A DNA stretch of 64,000 nucleotides from Breviolum minutum Mf 1.05b.01 (Eukaryota; Sar; Dinophyceae; Suessiales; Symbiodiniaceae): contig DF240153.1 in NCBI GenBank assembly GCA_000507305.1, forward strand, positions 1-64,000. The letters are read 5' to 3'. The notes beneath the pieces were generated by a model. It had not been told where the DNA came from, did no database searches, and saw nothing but the letters and a program-made list of their open reading frames with translations. Each line of letters begins with the position of its first letter. Within the stretch, counting starts at the first letter, position 1. The position numbers and the translations under genes are program-made. Of this stretch, positions 50,711 to 60,892 are shown piece after piece.

Positions 50711-51097
50711 CCCAACTGCCATCTTCCCCGAGGCCAGGGCCCGAAACCGCCTCCTCCCATCTCATCTGAAACATACTCTGGCGCATCAAAGGGATCATAC
50801 CTCGGTTTTTGTTGGATCGAATCCAAGGGGTTGAACCGATGATGGGGATGGAAATCCTACCTACCCAGTTTATATGGTGGATTATATGGTAAACTAGATA
50901 TATTTAAAACAAGTATATGAATACCATGAGAACCCACAACCATGGGATATACTATAGGTGTGGCCCCATTCGGTTGAGGATGCTTGAGAAACCGTGTGGG
51001 AATGGTGTTGAAAATATAGTTGTATACATGTCATATCATATATGCAGACTACCATGAGAACCCACGTGAAACCTTCATTTTTAGGGGTTGTTTCACC

Positions 51098-51122
51098 CAT
51101 ATATATATATATATATATATAT
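51098..51122. repeat. (AT)n microsatellite
   Basis: CATATATATATATATATATATATTAG. Confidence 0.93.
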
Positions 51123-51282
51123 TAGGGGGTTAAAACCCTTCATTTTTCATGGGCACTTGGGCTTCAAGGGGGTTGGGGATGAGAAACTACCCAGTTATGT
51201 GTGGATTATTTCAAAAACCATGAAACAAGGATCCCTATGGTGGCTCAGCCGAGGAGAAGGGTAGTCTTTTTCCCATTATCAT

Positions 51283-51432
51283 GACTGATCAACCTACCCC
51301 TAACATACCCCCCCAAAGAAATAAGGGTTTAATGAGGCCTCATTAAGAGAAACCAACGGTTAATAAGCCCTTAATAAGGCCTTATTTCTGAGGAACGTAC
51401 GTGTGGGGGTAGGTTGACCAGCCATGACATGA
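51283..51432. mobile_element. MITE-like element, family K (best copy)
   Basis: ATGACTGATCAACCTACCCC on the left, GGGGGTAGGTTGACCAGCCA with TGA on the right; AAATAAGGGTTTAATGAGGC and GCCTTATTTCTGAGG inside. TCATGACTG and CCATGACATGA suggest flanking similarity. Confidence 0.82.
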
Positions 51433-51481
51433 TTTACGACGGGCTTTTTTCAAACATCCCAAGTTCCAAGTGGAAAGCCTC

Positions 51482-51512
51482 GCCGGATTTCTGAACCATC
51501 AACAGTATCGAT
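51482..51512. mobile_element. Solo end of family F
   Basis: CGCCGGATTTCTGAACCATC then AACAGTAT without a left partner. Confidence 0.6.
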
Positions 51513-51759
51513 GATTTACAACTAGGGCCTAGGGTCATGGGAATCCAAGGGTACCCACCCTAAGAAGGCCTTATTAGGGGATTGCTAAGGGATAATGATG
51601 ATGAATCTCCCCTCAATCAGGCCTTCTTGCTGGGGTAAGATTCCCATGAATATTTGCAAGGGATTTCCACCTCTTATCACCCATGGATCGATGGTGACAA
51701 CAGAAATATCCTCCAAAAAATCAACGGTTTTGAAACCTAGAGAAAGCTAGGAACACCTT

Positions 51760-52000
51760 AAGAAAAAACTGATAAAACACCAACATCACCAAGAAAACTT
51801 GGAAAATCTTTGTGCAAACGACTATGTTGGAAAATTGCTGTGTTTTTTTCATCATGTCGTCTTTGCCCCATGTCTTTGACTGTCACCTGTTGGCACGTTT
51901 TCCGTGAACCTATCCCCTCCCATGCTGGAGACATATGCAAAAAATGCCACCGAAAAAATTTCCCTTCAAGGTTTCTAGCAAAAAAATAGATCCATAGCCT
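51760..52000 (-). CDS. Weak candidate exon
   Basis: Minus frame with FFRWHFLHMSPAWEGIGSRK, TCQQVTVKDMGQRRHDEKN and TAIFQHSRLHKDFPSFLGDV. Plausible composition, no clear acceptor or donor, AT-rich context. Confidence 0.28.
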
Positions 52001-52049
52001 TTGCGCCAAGAGGTCTACAAAAAATCCGCAGTATAGGATGCAGTTTTTG

Positions 52050-52202
52050 AGGGATGTTTTTCCATCAACTAATAATGAATTGGTGGTTTGGGTTGGTGGT
52101 TTGGGATTCTACGGGTACCCCTAAGTACCCACCCCTTTCATCAGGGGATTCCCAAAAATCCGAACCACCAACCCAAACCACCAACTAACCGTTAGCTGAT
52201 TC
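52050..52202. mobile_element. Inverted-repeat element, family O
   Basis: CCATCAACTAATAATGAATT with GGTGGTTTGGGTTGGTGG on the left, CCACCAACCCAAACCACC with AACTAACCGTTAGCTGA on the right. Confidence 0.8.
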
Positions 52203-52334
52203 CGCCTTCGAAAAAATATGTTTAACAAAAGAAATGGCAAAATGTTGAAGGAATACAGTACCACTTACCATGTTAGGAAACCGGACTCCATGTGAAACCC
52301 CCTTCGCTTTTTCAATTTGGGTCCCTTTCCTTAC

Positions 52335-52405
52335 CAAAGTTGGTGATTTTTTTCCACGTCGGGGAGGAGATTGATATTTCCGACGGGGTTTTTTCAAAAA
52401 TAGGA
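52335..52405 (-). CDS. Candidate exon, highly basic
   Basis: Acceptor CCAAGTTGCAG, donor AACTTTG/GTAAGG. The frame reads LFLKKPRRKYQSPPRRGKKS with PTL. The acceptor AG lies 9 bases after the end of the family G element (GATCCTCCAAG at 52413), so the upstream intron would consist of that element. Basic Arg/Lys/Pro sequence suggests a nuclear or nucleic-acid-binding tail, but that is inference. Confidence 0.45.
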
Positions 52406-52412
52406 CTGCAAC

Positions 52413-52557
52413 TTGGAGGATCATCCCAGTGACAATTAGTAACCTGCATCTACATCCCAGGTCCCACGTTGTTCGTTAGGATCACCCCAATTTTAAGAGC
52501 CATGAATGGCCAATTTGGAAGGGGAACAACCCGATCTTTTGGATGATCTTGCAAGAA
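52413..52557. mobile_element. Family G element, expanded
   Basis: CTTGGAGGATCATCCCAGTG on the left, GATCTTTTGGATGATCTTGC on the right; internal AGGATCACCCCAATTTTAAG. Confidence 0.6.
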
Positions 52558-52734
52558 ATACATGCCATCCAAAACACTCCAAACTGGTCATACTTCCTTT
52601 GCTGACCAATCTTCCGATCGGCCTCGGTTTTTTTTGCGCACGTTCTTTTTCGAGCGTTGGTCGTTTTGGTTTGTTTTTCAGCCCAAAAAGGGGTGATGTT
52701 TTGCAAGTGACGAACGTTCACAACCCTGTTGACA

Positions 52735-52822
52735 TTCCATTATATAGTAGGTTATTATAATCCCCATATAATTGGGTAGCATAATCCCCTATATATAGCA
52801 AAATAACCACGGTTTTGGCCAC
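52735..52822. mobile_element. Family L fragment
   Basis: TAGGTTATTATAATCCCCAT, ATAATTGGGTAGCATAATCC and CCTATATATAGC match the middle of family L. Confidence 0.5.
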
Positions 52823-53234
52823 TACTCAAATAGCAAACCACCCTTTAAAAGGGAACACATTAACCCCGCGAGGGTCCCTGCTTGATTCCCCGAAGTTGTG
52901 CTGCATCTTGAGCACCACAAGAATCGGACATCCCGGACTCTGTTTTTCCGTTCATAACAAGACTAACCAGGGATTGTTCCTTCGCACTTAGGTACCACTC
53001 TGGGTTAGTGACGGGATCCTTACAAGGGCCTATGACATGATCCCGAATTGGGTATTTCTTCATCCCCTAAATAGCCAAAACAAGCCAAAGATTTTTTCTT
53101 TATCACTGCTCGTGGAGGGTCAAATGTTGTTCATATCTAGCTGGGGTTGGGGATTTTTTCAAAAGCTTCAAAAACACGAAAGAAACCAGCTTGAGATCAA
53201 GAGAAATAGTGTTGAGCTATTGTAGTTTTCATAG

Positions 53235-53332
53235 CTTATAGGATCTGTGTATTATATATTCACCTACATTGATCACATAAAGATCAACCGTTCATGTAGG
53301 TAAGTGTACCAATCACATGCATCCTGTGAGTG
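53235..53332. mobile_element. MITE-like element, family H
   Basis: TAGGATCTGTGTATTATATA on the left, ATGTAGGTAAGTGTACCAAT with CACATGCATCCTGT on the right; ATGATCACATAAAGATCAACC-like middle as at 22975. Confidence 0.65.
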
Positions 53333-53689
53333 CGTGAACAACTTGGATAGGCCTAGATATCGGGGTTGTTTTGAATGATCCTCTAGTGGTGAATTCGCAT
53401 GTGAAGAAAAAGTGATATCAATTTATTGAGTGATTGACTGAAAACCCTTATATACCCCAGAAATTTCCAAAGATACCAAAAATGGCCATATTTAAGGGGA
53501 AGGGCCTGTTGTACAAAATCAACAAGTTTAGAAGATTAATCTGGATTAATCCGAATCATGTGATGAAGCATGTTGTGAGTTGTGCAAATCAAGTGTGATG
53601 GAAGACAGACGAAGATGATGCATGTTTTCACAGCCAGCAACAGGCTCCGGCATCATAAGGCTTCTTCAGGTTTCGGCATCACAAGGCTT

Positions 53690-53965
53690 CTTCCAGAAGC
53701 TTGTGGGCATGTGCCAGTGCATCAGCGCGTTCAGAACAAGCAGCCTTCACTGGCTCAAAGCATCCGCTGGGTGCACCTTGCCCTTCATGCGCTTAGCTGC
53801 CTTGGGTGACATAGGCGAACTGGAGGAAGATGAAAAAGATGAGGATGGTGACTGAGTAGCTTTCGATGAGCGGGCAGGCTCCATCACAGTGTCATCTGAT
53901 TTTGCCTCTTGATCTTCTGTCTCACACGCCTGGTTTTCCATTGCATCCTTCTCAATCTTGATTGA
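53690..53965 (-). CDS. Candidate exon(s), Ser-rich then helical, with a frame change
   Basis: Minus strand. First part: RSRHISIKIEKDAMENQACE, TEDQEAKSDDTVMEPARSSK, ATQSPSSSFSSSSSSPMSPK and AAKRMKGK. A different frame then reads CFEPVKAACSERADALAHAH with KLLEEAL and stop. Both parts look coding, so between about 53770 and 53815 there is either a very short intron (for example GTCACC...CACCCAG) or a one-base frameshift in a decaying gene. The acidic/serine region would be disordered. No family recognised. Confidence 0.5.
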
Positions 53966-54308
53966 GATATGCCTGGATCTCAGCAAGCATATGGCCTGTT
54001 CTGAGTTATGAATTTCAGTGAGTTTGAGCTAATAAATACTCCCCGTTTCAGTGAAATCCACAACTCACAACCGGCCTTTCTGTACTTAAAAACGGAGCCA
54101 CCTTTTCCAAGGCCCATCATTTTGGGCATCCAGCCGGTAGTTTTCGGGTGTGTAACTCTTCCCCCTTTTCCATAAATCAACGATTCCGTGTTTTGTTTGC
54201 ACTTTAACTCGGAAAGTTGAGGCTTTTACTCATCAAAAAAAACCTACTGACGGCTGGCTCGGCTCCCCCAGAGATTCCGAAATTGGAGGACCATCATTTT
54301 CAGGTTCC

Positions 54309-54421
54309 ATGTGGGTGTTTCCAAAAATAATGGTATCCCCAAATCATCCATTTTAATAGGGTTTTCCATTATAAACCCATCCATTTTGGGGGTTTTCCCC
54401 CTATTTTTGGAAACACCCATG
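54309..54421. mobile_element. MITE-like element, family J (best copy)
   Basis: TGTGGGTGTTTCCAAAAATA on the left, TATTTTTGGAAACACCCATG on the right; CCAAATCATCCATTTTAATA inside. Confidence 0.9.
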
Positions 54422-54595
54422 TTTCGCTTGAAGGGGACCCCCGCATTCCTTTACAAAGAAAAAACCATCTCCTTGCAGGATCCCATCAACTACTCCCCAC
54501 CCATCAATCCGATGGCCCAAAAAATGGGAAAATGTTGGCCTCCCAAAAGGTATCAAAACCAGGGCTCTTGTGTTCCGTTTTTGGAAATATCCCAT
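54422..54595 (-). CDS. Candidate exon, strand not settled
   Basis: Minus frame TRALVLIPFGRPTFSHFLGH, RIDGWGVVDGILQGDGFFFV and KECGGPLQAKHG. It abuts the family J element, whose minus-strand start GTGTTTCC could be the donor. The plus frame (NYSPPINPMAQKMGKCWPPK...) is also open to 54664 but would need an acceptor in the element end, where no AG is present. Minus is therefore preferred. Confidence 0.38.
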
Positions 54596-54937
54596 ATCCA
54601 AGCAAAAATTGCATGGGACCGAATCCCAACGGACCCCGCTGGGAAGTTGCGATCGAGCTATTAGATACTCAGATACTCAGGTTTTTTCGGGCATCGGATC
54701 CAATCAGGATAGTGACTTAAGCCAAAATATAGTAGGTTAAGATACCAGATACCAAATGTCTTATGCATATGAAGATGTGTTGTTGCTATTGGTGATTTTT
54801 GTTGTCACCAGGTGAGTTTATAAAATCCAAAGGTGAAAGTGACGACAAAAAATCCCTGGAACAAAAAGAAAAAGTTGCAAATTCACCTTTCCCTATCCTT
54901 TTTGATGAATTTTTGGTCACCTTATTCTCCCAATCGT

Positions 54938-55044
54938 ACGGTTGATGGAAGAAATCCCACGTAAAAAACCTTGTAAATAACGGGAAAAGCTACCAACCTC
55001 AACTGGTTTTCTCGCCAGATTTCTGGTTGCCATCAAGCGTATTA
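54938..55044. mobile_element. Family F element
   Basis: ACGGTTGATGGAAGAAATCC on the left, CGCCAGATTTCTGGTTGCCA with TCAAGCGTAT on the right; CCTTGTAAATAACGGGAAAA inside as at 31530. Confidence 0.65.
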
Positions 55045-55049
55045 AATGT

Positions 55050-55640
55050 TCTCAAAAAAACCTGGTGATCCCCCAAAGCTGACGATTTTTAAGGATGAAG
55101 TTTTGTAGCTTCGAAAAGCCCTCAATTGATTAGCTTTCCAGATGCTATATTTGTCATCTCCAAAATAAACCCCAAATAGCGGGGTTTGCTAAATTCGAAT
55201 CACTTTCAAGAAGGTCGAATCCATTGGTTTTTCCCATGGAGGTGGTGTTTACTCTTTCCTCCCCATGTGATATGGAAAATGGCGACCCCGCCAAGACTAG
55301 TTTCCTCTCAGAAGTCATGTTTCCACTTCCATCATTGTAAGGAAGCTACCAACTTTATTATTTATATACCTTTTAACCCTCTAAAATTTAGGAAAAACAA
55401 AACTTTAAACAACAACAAAATCATGAAAAAAGAATCCACATTCAAATATCATCGCCCTTCCTTTTCCGTTGTGTTTCACTGCTTTTCACTGCTTTTCTCG
55501 TTGTACAGGTTTTGTTGAAGTTTTTTTGCCTCCCTGAGTCCCCCTAACATGGGAGGAATCAAGGCATCTCCCGACTCCTGTCGAAAAAGATTGGGGTCGA
55601 TTTTGACAAACGCCCGAAAACGGCCAAGGGCCCCGAGGCT
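55050..55640. other. No gene supported
   Basis: AT-rich sequence; a 110-codon plus frame at 55186-55518 has no motif and its end is AT-biased. Confidence 0.4.
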
Positions 55641-55768
55641 TATGGTTCTTAATGGAGTTATATATATAGAATATAACTCCTATAAATGCCCTAAAATAAA
55701 TGGGTAGTTTATAACCTTATCTATAGAGGGGTTATGACTCCACTTATGACTGGTAGGGCCCATCTTGC
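55640..55768. mobile_element. Family S element
   Basis: GGTTCTTAATGGAGTTATAT, inner ATAACTCC pairs, right end TTATGACTGGTAGGGCCCAT with CTTGCAAC. Confidence 0.5.
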
Positions 55769-56234
55769 AACTGTAGTATGGTTATTTGAATGATTGGACT
55801 GCTTTCAAGTTTATGGTAAATGCAATTCGAAAAGAAAAAATAGGTTACAAGAGACTATTTAAAACACTGGTTTGGAATCCCATCATCTTGGATGTGTTTC
55901 CCCCATCATCTTGGATGTATTTATGAAACCAATGGTTAATAAGTCCGTAATAAGGCTTTATTTCTGGAGGTAGGTTGATTAGCCATGATTACAAGCCACT
56001 TCAACTTCGTTGACAAGAGTCCTCTGCCCCATGAGAATGGTTATATAATGAGGTCAAAATGCCTATCAAAGATCAATCTTTTCCCGGATGAGGATAGCCT
56101 ACCAAAAATTGATATCATTTGTAGGAGGACCAAAATGTCAAAGCAGCAGAGGTCCAAACAGTCTTCGTGAATTTTCCCTTGTTTTCAAGGTTTGCTGGTG
56201 CACTCCAAGAAAGGTTGGAAAAAAAACACTTCTG

Positions 56235-56323
56235 GAGAGGTGTGCGCCCTCCCAACTGTGCACAGCCGCGTGTTGGCGGCCGCGCTTCGGCAGGAACTCC
56301 GGGATCATCTTCTCCACGTCTCT
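56235..56323 (-). CDS. Candidate exon, unknown protein
   Basis: Acceptor TTATGTCATTGCAG. The frame reads RDVEKMIPEFLPKRGRQHAA then VHSWEGAHLS. GC-rich, with stops or poorer composition in the other frames. It follows the exon at 56450-56640 on the same strand; a family-like retroelement origin is possible. Confidence 0.5.
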
Positions 56324-56449
56324 CTGCAATGACATAACACAGGCCCCCACATGTGGCCTGCTGCCATCACCCGTTCTTTTGATATGTAATCACCCGCTTG
56401 GGTGGATAGCACAGCTCCAATGGTGGTGTCGTACATGGCAGGGATGGGC

Positions 56450-56640
56450 CAGGTGTTGCAAGACGATCCTCGATCGCCACGCCGAAGCGCGCGAATGGAT
56501 TTGACTGTTGCGCCCCGGCCGAATCGGTGAATAGGGCCCTGCCGTCTTTGTATCCTGTGATACGGCTGTTCACTCGAGCGAGCACATCCGCCCCACACGC
56601 CAGTGCGGCGGTGACGGTGAGTGACAGCTGGGGGGCGTCA
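56450..56640 (-). CDS. Candidate exon, RNase H-like beginning
   Basis: The frame reads GDAPQLSLTVTAALACGADV, LARVNSRITGYKDGRALFTD, SAGAQQSNPFARFGVAIEDR and LATPG. ALFTDSAG...ARFGVAIED resembles the first two strands of an RNase H domain (Y/F-T-D-G...G-W/F-G-V-x-I), as found in retroelements; the catalytic Asp position is present, the usual Gly after it is Ser. If correct, this is a retroelement-derived gene or remnant. Further catalytic residues are not seen. Confidence 0.5.
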
Positions 56641-56747
56641 CCGCATAGCCTTCTTGGAAGTCTCTGTCACAATGGTTGGCATCAGCATTGATCACTTGAA
56701 ATGCACGAAGAACCATAAAGTGCCAGTATATGTTGGTGATTCAGAAT

Positions 56748-56868
56748 GGGTTTGTCTCAAAAGTAGGACTGCCCGAAATACCCAGATACCCTGGCAATGA
56801 TTCATATATGATTCATTTTAGAAGGAAACCATTGGTCTTAGGATCCCTCATTTTGAGACAAACCCAAA
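56748..56868. mobile_element. Inverted-repeat element
   Basis: GGGTTTGTCTCAAAAGTAGG on the left, CCTCATTTTGAGACAAACCC on the right. Single copy in the window. Confidence 0.78.
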
Positions 56869-57174
56869 TAGAGTTTCTCCAAGATATTCAATTTGCAGGC
56901 AGGTAGAAAAAAAACATCAAAAACTCAACAAAACCATCTTTAGAGGTCCCAAATTTTCCAGGTCCCAAATTTTGGAGGTCCCAAGTGCTTTCATGTAATT
57001 CCCTGTCTTCAAATGTCCAGGGGGGTTTTGCTGAAGTTTACCCCTCTACTTTCCGGCAAAGAAGAAGATGTGTCCAAATTTCCTTTCTTACACACACCAT
57101 TTTACTGTGCTTGATTGCTGGAGACCCTGAAACATGGCATATCATAATTTTTTGGTTTACGTATACTTAACTAC

Positions 57175-57280
57175 ACTCCCTAAAACTCCCATAGCCTTTC
57201 AAAAATGGTGGTTGGGAGACTGGTTTGCTTTTTGGGAAGGCCTACTTTCAGGTGCTATGTTTGTTTTAAGGGAGTGTAGG
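57175..57280. mobile_element. MITE-like element, family A/B
   Basis: ACACTCCCTAAAACTCCCAT with AGCCTTTC on the left, GTGCTATGTTTGTTTTAAGG with GAGTGTAG on the right. Confidence 0.78.
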
Positions 57281-57293
57281 TAGTATCCACTAC

Positions 57294-57445
57294 CCCTCCC
57301 CAGCACAGCCGGAAAACCCCTCCGAAGTGAACCTCAACCTCGGCTTTTCGTGGAATGCGTGGAAGGCGTGCTTGGCAGCGCCGCCTGAATGAGTCGTCGG
57401 GAGGATGGATCGAATCAACATCTTACAATAGCGAGCCCCCAGGAA
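57294..57445 (-). CDS. Candidate exon, unknown protein
   Basis: Excellent minus-strand acceptor (TTTTTCTTTCTGCCGATCGTGCAG region) and donor GGAGGG/GTAGTG. The frame reads FLGARYCKMLIRSILPTTHS, GGAAKHAFHAFHEKPRLRFT and SEGFSGCAGEG. The donor lies 14 bases from the element at 57175-57280, which then forms the start of the intron. The plus strand is also open (WQRRLNESSGGWIESTSYN) without good sites. Confidence 0.5.
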
Positions 57446-57540
57446 CTGCACGATCGGCAGAAAGAAAAATACGACTTCCAGTAGGTAGTATGAATCATAG
57501 CATATTATTTATATACAGCAAATGTATATTTTTATATATG

Positions 57541-57808
57541 CACCCCCCAAAAAATTCACATGTCACCTGAAAAGGTACCATTTCAAAAAGGAAAATCGTC
57601 TTGCAAGTCTTGCATTTTTGTGGCCACCGCTCACCTTTGCCGGGCCCCGGACCTTGAGATACCGGTGAAAGCAACCAGAACCTCGGGGTGGTAACGGTGT
57701 AGCAAGAAAAGTTGGAGAAAGGTCCCCATGAATGAGTCGATGCATGTATATCCTATTAAAAATGGTGATTTTCCGATGCTAATCATGTGAATTTTCGGGA
57801 GGGTATAA
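57541..57808. mobile_element. Family A/B element with an exon-like insert in its loop
   Basis: Left arm CCCCCCAAAAAATTCACATG, right arm CATGTGAATTTTCGGGAGGG. The distance between arms (about 230) is twice that of its relatives. The extra sequence at about 57615-57745 is GC-rich. Confidence 0.65.
57635..57681 (-). CDS. Candidate tiny exon inside the element
   Basis: Minus strand ending at a strong donor (GGCAAAG/GTGAGCGG). The wider frame reads LATPLPPRGSGCFHRYLKVR then GPAK. A possible acceptor is CCACCCCGAG. GC-rich and clearly different from element sequence. Confidence 0.35.
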
Positions 57809-57915
57809 ATACCACCTGGAAAGCATCGATGGCGATCGCCACTCCCATTAGTCTTGGTTTATACAAATCGACACCTTTTGGGGAGTTGCTAGCCATCTTC
57901 ACCACAGTGTTATTA
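57808..57915. mobile_element. MITE-like element, family P
   Basis: TACCACCTGGAAAGCATCGA on the left, CTAGCCATCTTCACCACAGT on the right; CCCATTAGTCTTGGTTTAT inside as at 46617. Confidence 0.7.
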
Positions 57916-57984
57916 GAGGAAGTGTGCACAGGGTCCAAAAACACTCCTTACATTCGGGATACTGGCTATCCCCAACTTAAATGA

Positions 57985-58800
57985 CGGGGGAATCCTTCTA
58001 GTCTGGGGCTTCTAAGAAACCCCTACACAGGAAGGTTGATGACTATCCCGATTAATTACATGGAAAGCATGGGAGTTTAGACCCTTGGCACATATCTGAA
58101 AAAAATCCGGAAAAAATCATTCCTTTCGAACACAAAAATGGAAGGGTCAAATTTAAAAAGGTCCAACAAACATATCTCATGAAAATACGTGAAATTTGTC
58201 AGGAATAGATATCCCATGAAATATTCAATGATTCAAAAATATACATATTCGGAAAAGAACAAATCTTACTTCAAAGGTCGAAGATCTACTTCATATGTTT
58301 TAGGTTTAGTCGAAAAACTCACCCCCTTTTTTGGCGAAATAAATGGTTTCAAGTCTGTGTAAGTCTTAGAGCCCGGTCCGCTTGGGTTGAATGGAAAATT
58401 CCCCAATGTTGGTTGGAACCCATCGTATTGCTGGGAGGGAATCAGCTGTTTTGAGCCGGCAAAAATGGAAAAAAAAACTTACTAAAACAAACAGCTGGGA
58501 ATTTATGCCTGAAAAGCATTGGTGGTTGCAAAGTTTGAACATTTCCTATATTCTATAGCTACTTGATAGTACTTACCTGATGCTAAAAGGGTATAGAACG
58601 ATAATGACCCCTATGAAAAAAACCATATGATTGGTAGACGATCCTTTCTTTTTTGACGCTGTTCGGCCTAATTTCAGGAGCGATGTTAGTGTTAAGACGT
58701 GCACCAAAAAAAGGAAATGTTGATGAAGAGGTCCCTCCAATTGCAGGAGAGAGGAAAAAAACCTTTCACCCAGCCCACCTGAAATAGGGATCGGATTCCC
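57985..58800. other. No gene supported
   Basis: No paired arms and no convincing open frames seen; A-rich tracts. Confidence 0.4.
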
Positions 58801-59084
58801 CTACATAGGGTTTGCGATGAATGTCCCGCGGTATCAAGACAGAAAAGGGTTGATGAAATCATCATCTTCAATCCCTCTTGATGTGATGTCTTTAAAAAAA
58901 AAACTAACAAAAGGGGACATCGGTCATCAACCCTGCCTAAAGCGGCGGCTCCAAACTCCCATTGGTTCCCTGGTGGTAAGGGATGGTCATCAACCCAATA
59001 ACAGGGTTTTTTTGTACCCATTGTAAGGATTCCCTAGTAAATTTGGGATGACCATTCCCAAATCTGAGGATTCTTAGAGTTTGT

Positions 59085-59300
59085 GTGGATCTCCAAACAA
59101 CTTGCATATATTCAGCGAAAATATTTTTAAAACATTTAAGTAGTTTTGTTTCTGAATCTATGAAAGCTGTTTGGCTTATGGCCAAACATCTTTCATATAT
59201 TCGTCGAAACGTGGTCAATAAACGAAAGGAACCTTTTTCCCGAATCTATGAAAGTTGTTTGGCTCTTTACAGCAAAACAACTTGCATATATTCTTAAAAT
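59085..59300. repeat. Direct repeat pair
   Basis: CAACTTGCATATATTC occurs at 59098 and 59278, and GAATCTATGAAAG(C/T)TGTTTGGCT at 59153 and 59233, so a unit of about 80-180 bases is partly duplicated. Confidence 0.75.
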
Positions 59301-59462
59301 GACGCGAATAAAACAAAGTTACTTGGGCAGGACTCCAAACACCTTGTTTTTATTCCATCAAAAAAAACAAAACATGTTTCATCGGAACAAACCGTCACAG
59401 CAAAAAACCGAAGGTCCGGAACAAACCGTCGCAAAAAAAAATCGTATGTTGCGTAATTCAAA

Positions 59463-59792
59463 TCATTCTTGTTTACTAAAGCGATCGTTTATAAACGAAT
59501 TCCCACCTGCACAGGCGGAGGTTGCGACCCCTTCTGCGGCTGCGGTTGACTTTCCATGAACCGCTGGCCCTTGTCTATGGTTTGACAACTCCAAGATTTG
59601 CTCGTTTGCCGCAAATCCATTGCCTAATTGCCATTGCTTTGGTCCATGTGGCATGCCTTCTTGGCCAGGCTGCTCTTGTGGTGGCTTCGCTTCAGCTGGT
59701 TCTTGTGGCGCTTGGTGCTGGTCCGGCGCAGCTGCCCTGTCTTGTTGTTGCGGCCCACGCTGCGCAGCTGCCATTTGTTCTTGCCGCGGCAC
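59463..59792 (-). CDS. Candidate exon, Gln/Pro/Ala-rich
   Basis: Minus frame open about 110 codons: QMAAAQRGPQQQDRAAAPDQ, HQAPQEPAEAKPPQEQPGQE, MPHGPKQWQLGNGFAANEQI and LELSNHRQGPAVHGKSTAAA. Low-complexity Q/P/A composition as in activation or linker regions. A competing frame from an ATG near 59798 is lysine/arginine-rich (MCRGKNKWQLRSVGRNNKTG) and also open, so the frame is uncertain. Confidence 0.42.
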   Translation of the reverse strand: MPRQEQMAAAQRGPQQQDRAAAPDQHQAPQEPAEAKPPQEQPGQEGMPHGPKQWQLGNGFAANEQILELSNHRQGPAVHGKSTAAAEGVATSACAGGNSFINDRFSKQE

Positions 59793-60051
59793 ATGTTTCT
59801 TTTTGGTTTGACAAAAACCTCAAGTTTAAACATCAAACCTCAATATTTCACATACCACAAAAACTCAGATAAAATCAGCAAGAGCAGGGAGGCAGTTCCT
59901 TTACCTCTTACAGTTACAGAGACCCAGAAAAATCTCAATCACTTGTTGTCGTATGAAAAGTACTTCCAATTCGTGTTTACTCTTCCTCCCACAATCATGG
60001 AAATGGAAAAGTGGTCTGTCCAAAATTGGTTTCGTTTCATTTTAGGTAATT

Positions 60052-60158
60052 TTCTAGTTGGTGGTTTCAACCCATTTGAAAAATATTACTCAAAATCGGA
60101 TCATTTCCCGCAGGTACGGGTGAAAATAGAAATCTTTGAAACAACAACCTAGTTTTCC
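60052..60158. mobile_element. MITE-like element, family C
   Basis: CTAGTTGGTGGTTTCAACCC on the left, TTTGAAACAACAACCTAG on the right, flanked by TTTTC on both sides. Confidence 0.85.
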
Positions 60159-60614
60159 ACTTCCATGATTTAGAGAAAGCGCACAGTCTCAACCTGGCCG
60201 TTTCTCCAGGCTACTGTCATGCTGAGAACGGGCAGCTCGGCACTCAAGGTAACCTACCGGCCATGATCCAAACGAAAAAAAAACGCGAAAACAGCCATGG
60301 AAATGGTGCAAACTAAGGAAATCTAAAAAAAAAAATAGAAAAAAAATGCAAAAAAATATACATTCCAGGAATTGGGGGGTTTGTTGTTTTCAATTGGGTG
60401 GAAGCAACTGAAACTCCGAATTTTTGGACCTATTTTGGATGTACTGTACACGTCCATCTGCCCAAAAGTCACAGAAGGAAATTTCTTCACGACCAATTCC
60501 GCCTCATTTCGACGGGGGCTGCCAAGGGGGGTCCCAGATGTTATGAAAAGAAAAACAATGCAAATTTATGCAAATTCTCCCATCATGGTTCAGTGGAAAA
60601 TGGCTGGTAATATA

Positions 60615-60805
60615 TTTGAAAGGGAACTCTCTGGAACCCCAAACAAGGCCCAAACTTCAAGCCAAACAAGCGTCATCAAAGGGTTGCAGTTAGGGTTACT
60701 TCCCAAGTTACTCATTTATTTTCGGCCAGTTTGTAGGGCCCCCTTTTGGACTATTCCATTTATGACTAGGCTCGGGGCCCACCTTGTTGGTCCCTGCCAC
60801 TCCAC
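60615..60805. mobile_element. Family I half plus family S
   Basis: CTGGAACCCCAAACAAGGCC, then GTCATCAAAGGGTTGCAG (family I order), followed by AGTTTGTAGGGCCCCCTTTT and GGGGCCCACCTTGTTGG (family S). Confidence 0.45.
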
Positions 60806-60892
60806 ACCTGGTTCCGACTTCGTACAGTTTCAACCTGACGAGCGCGTCTTGGTTGAGGCAACGCCTTCGGACGGGCGCCACGATCAACGCGG

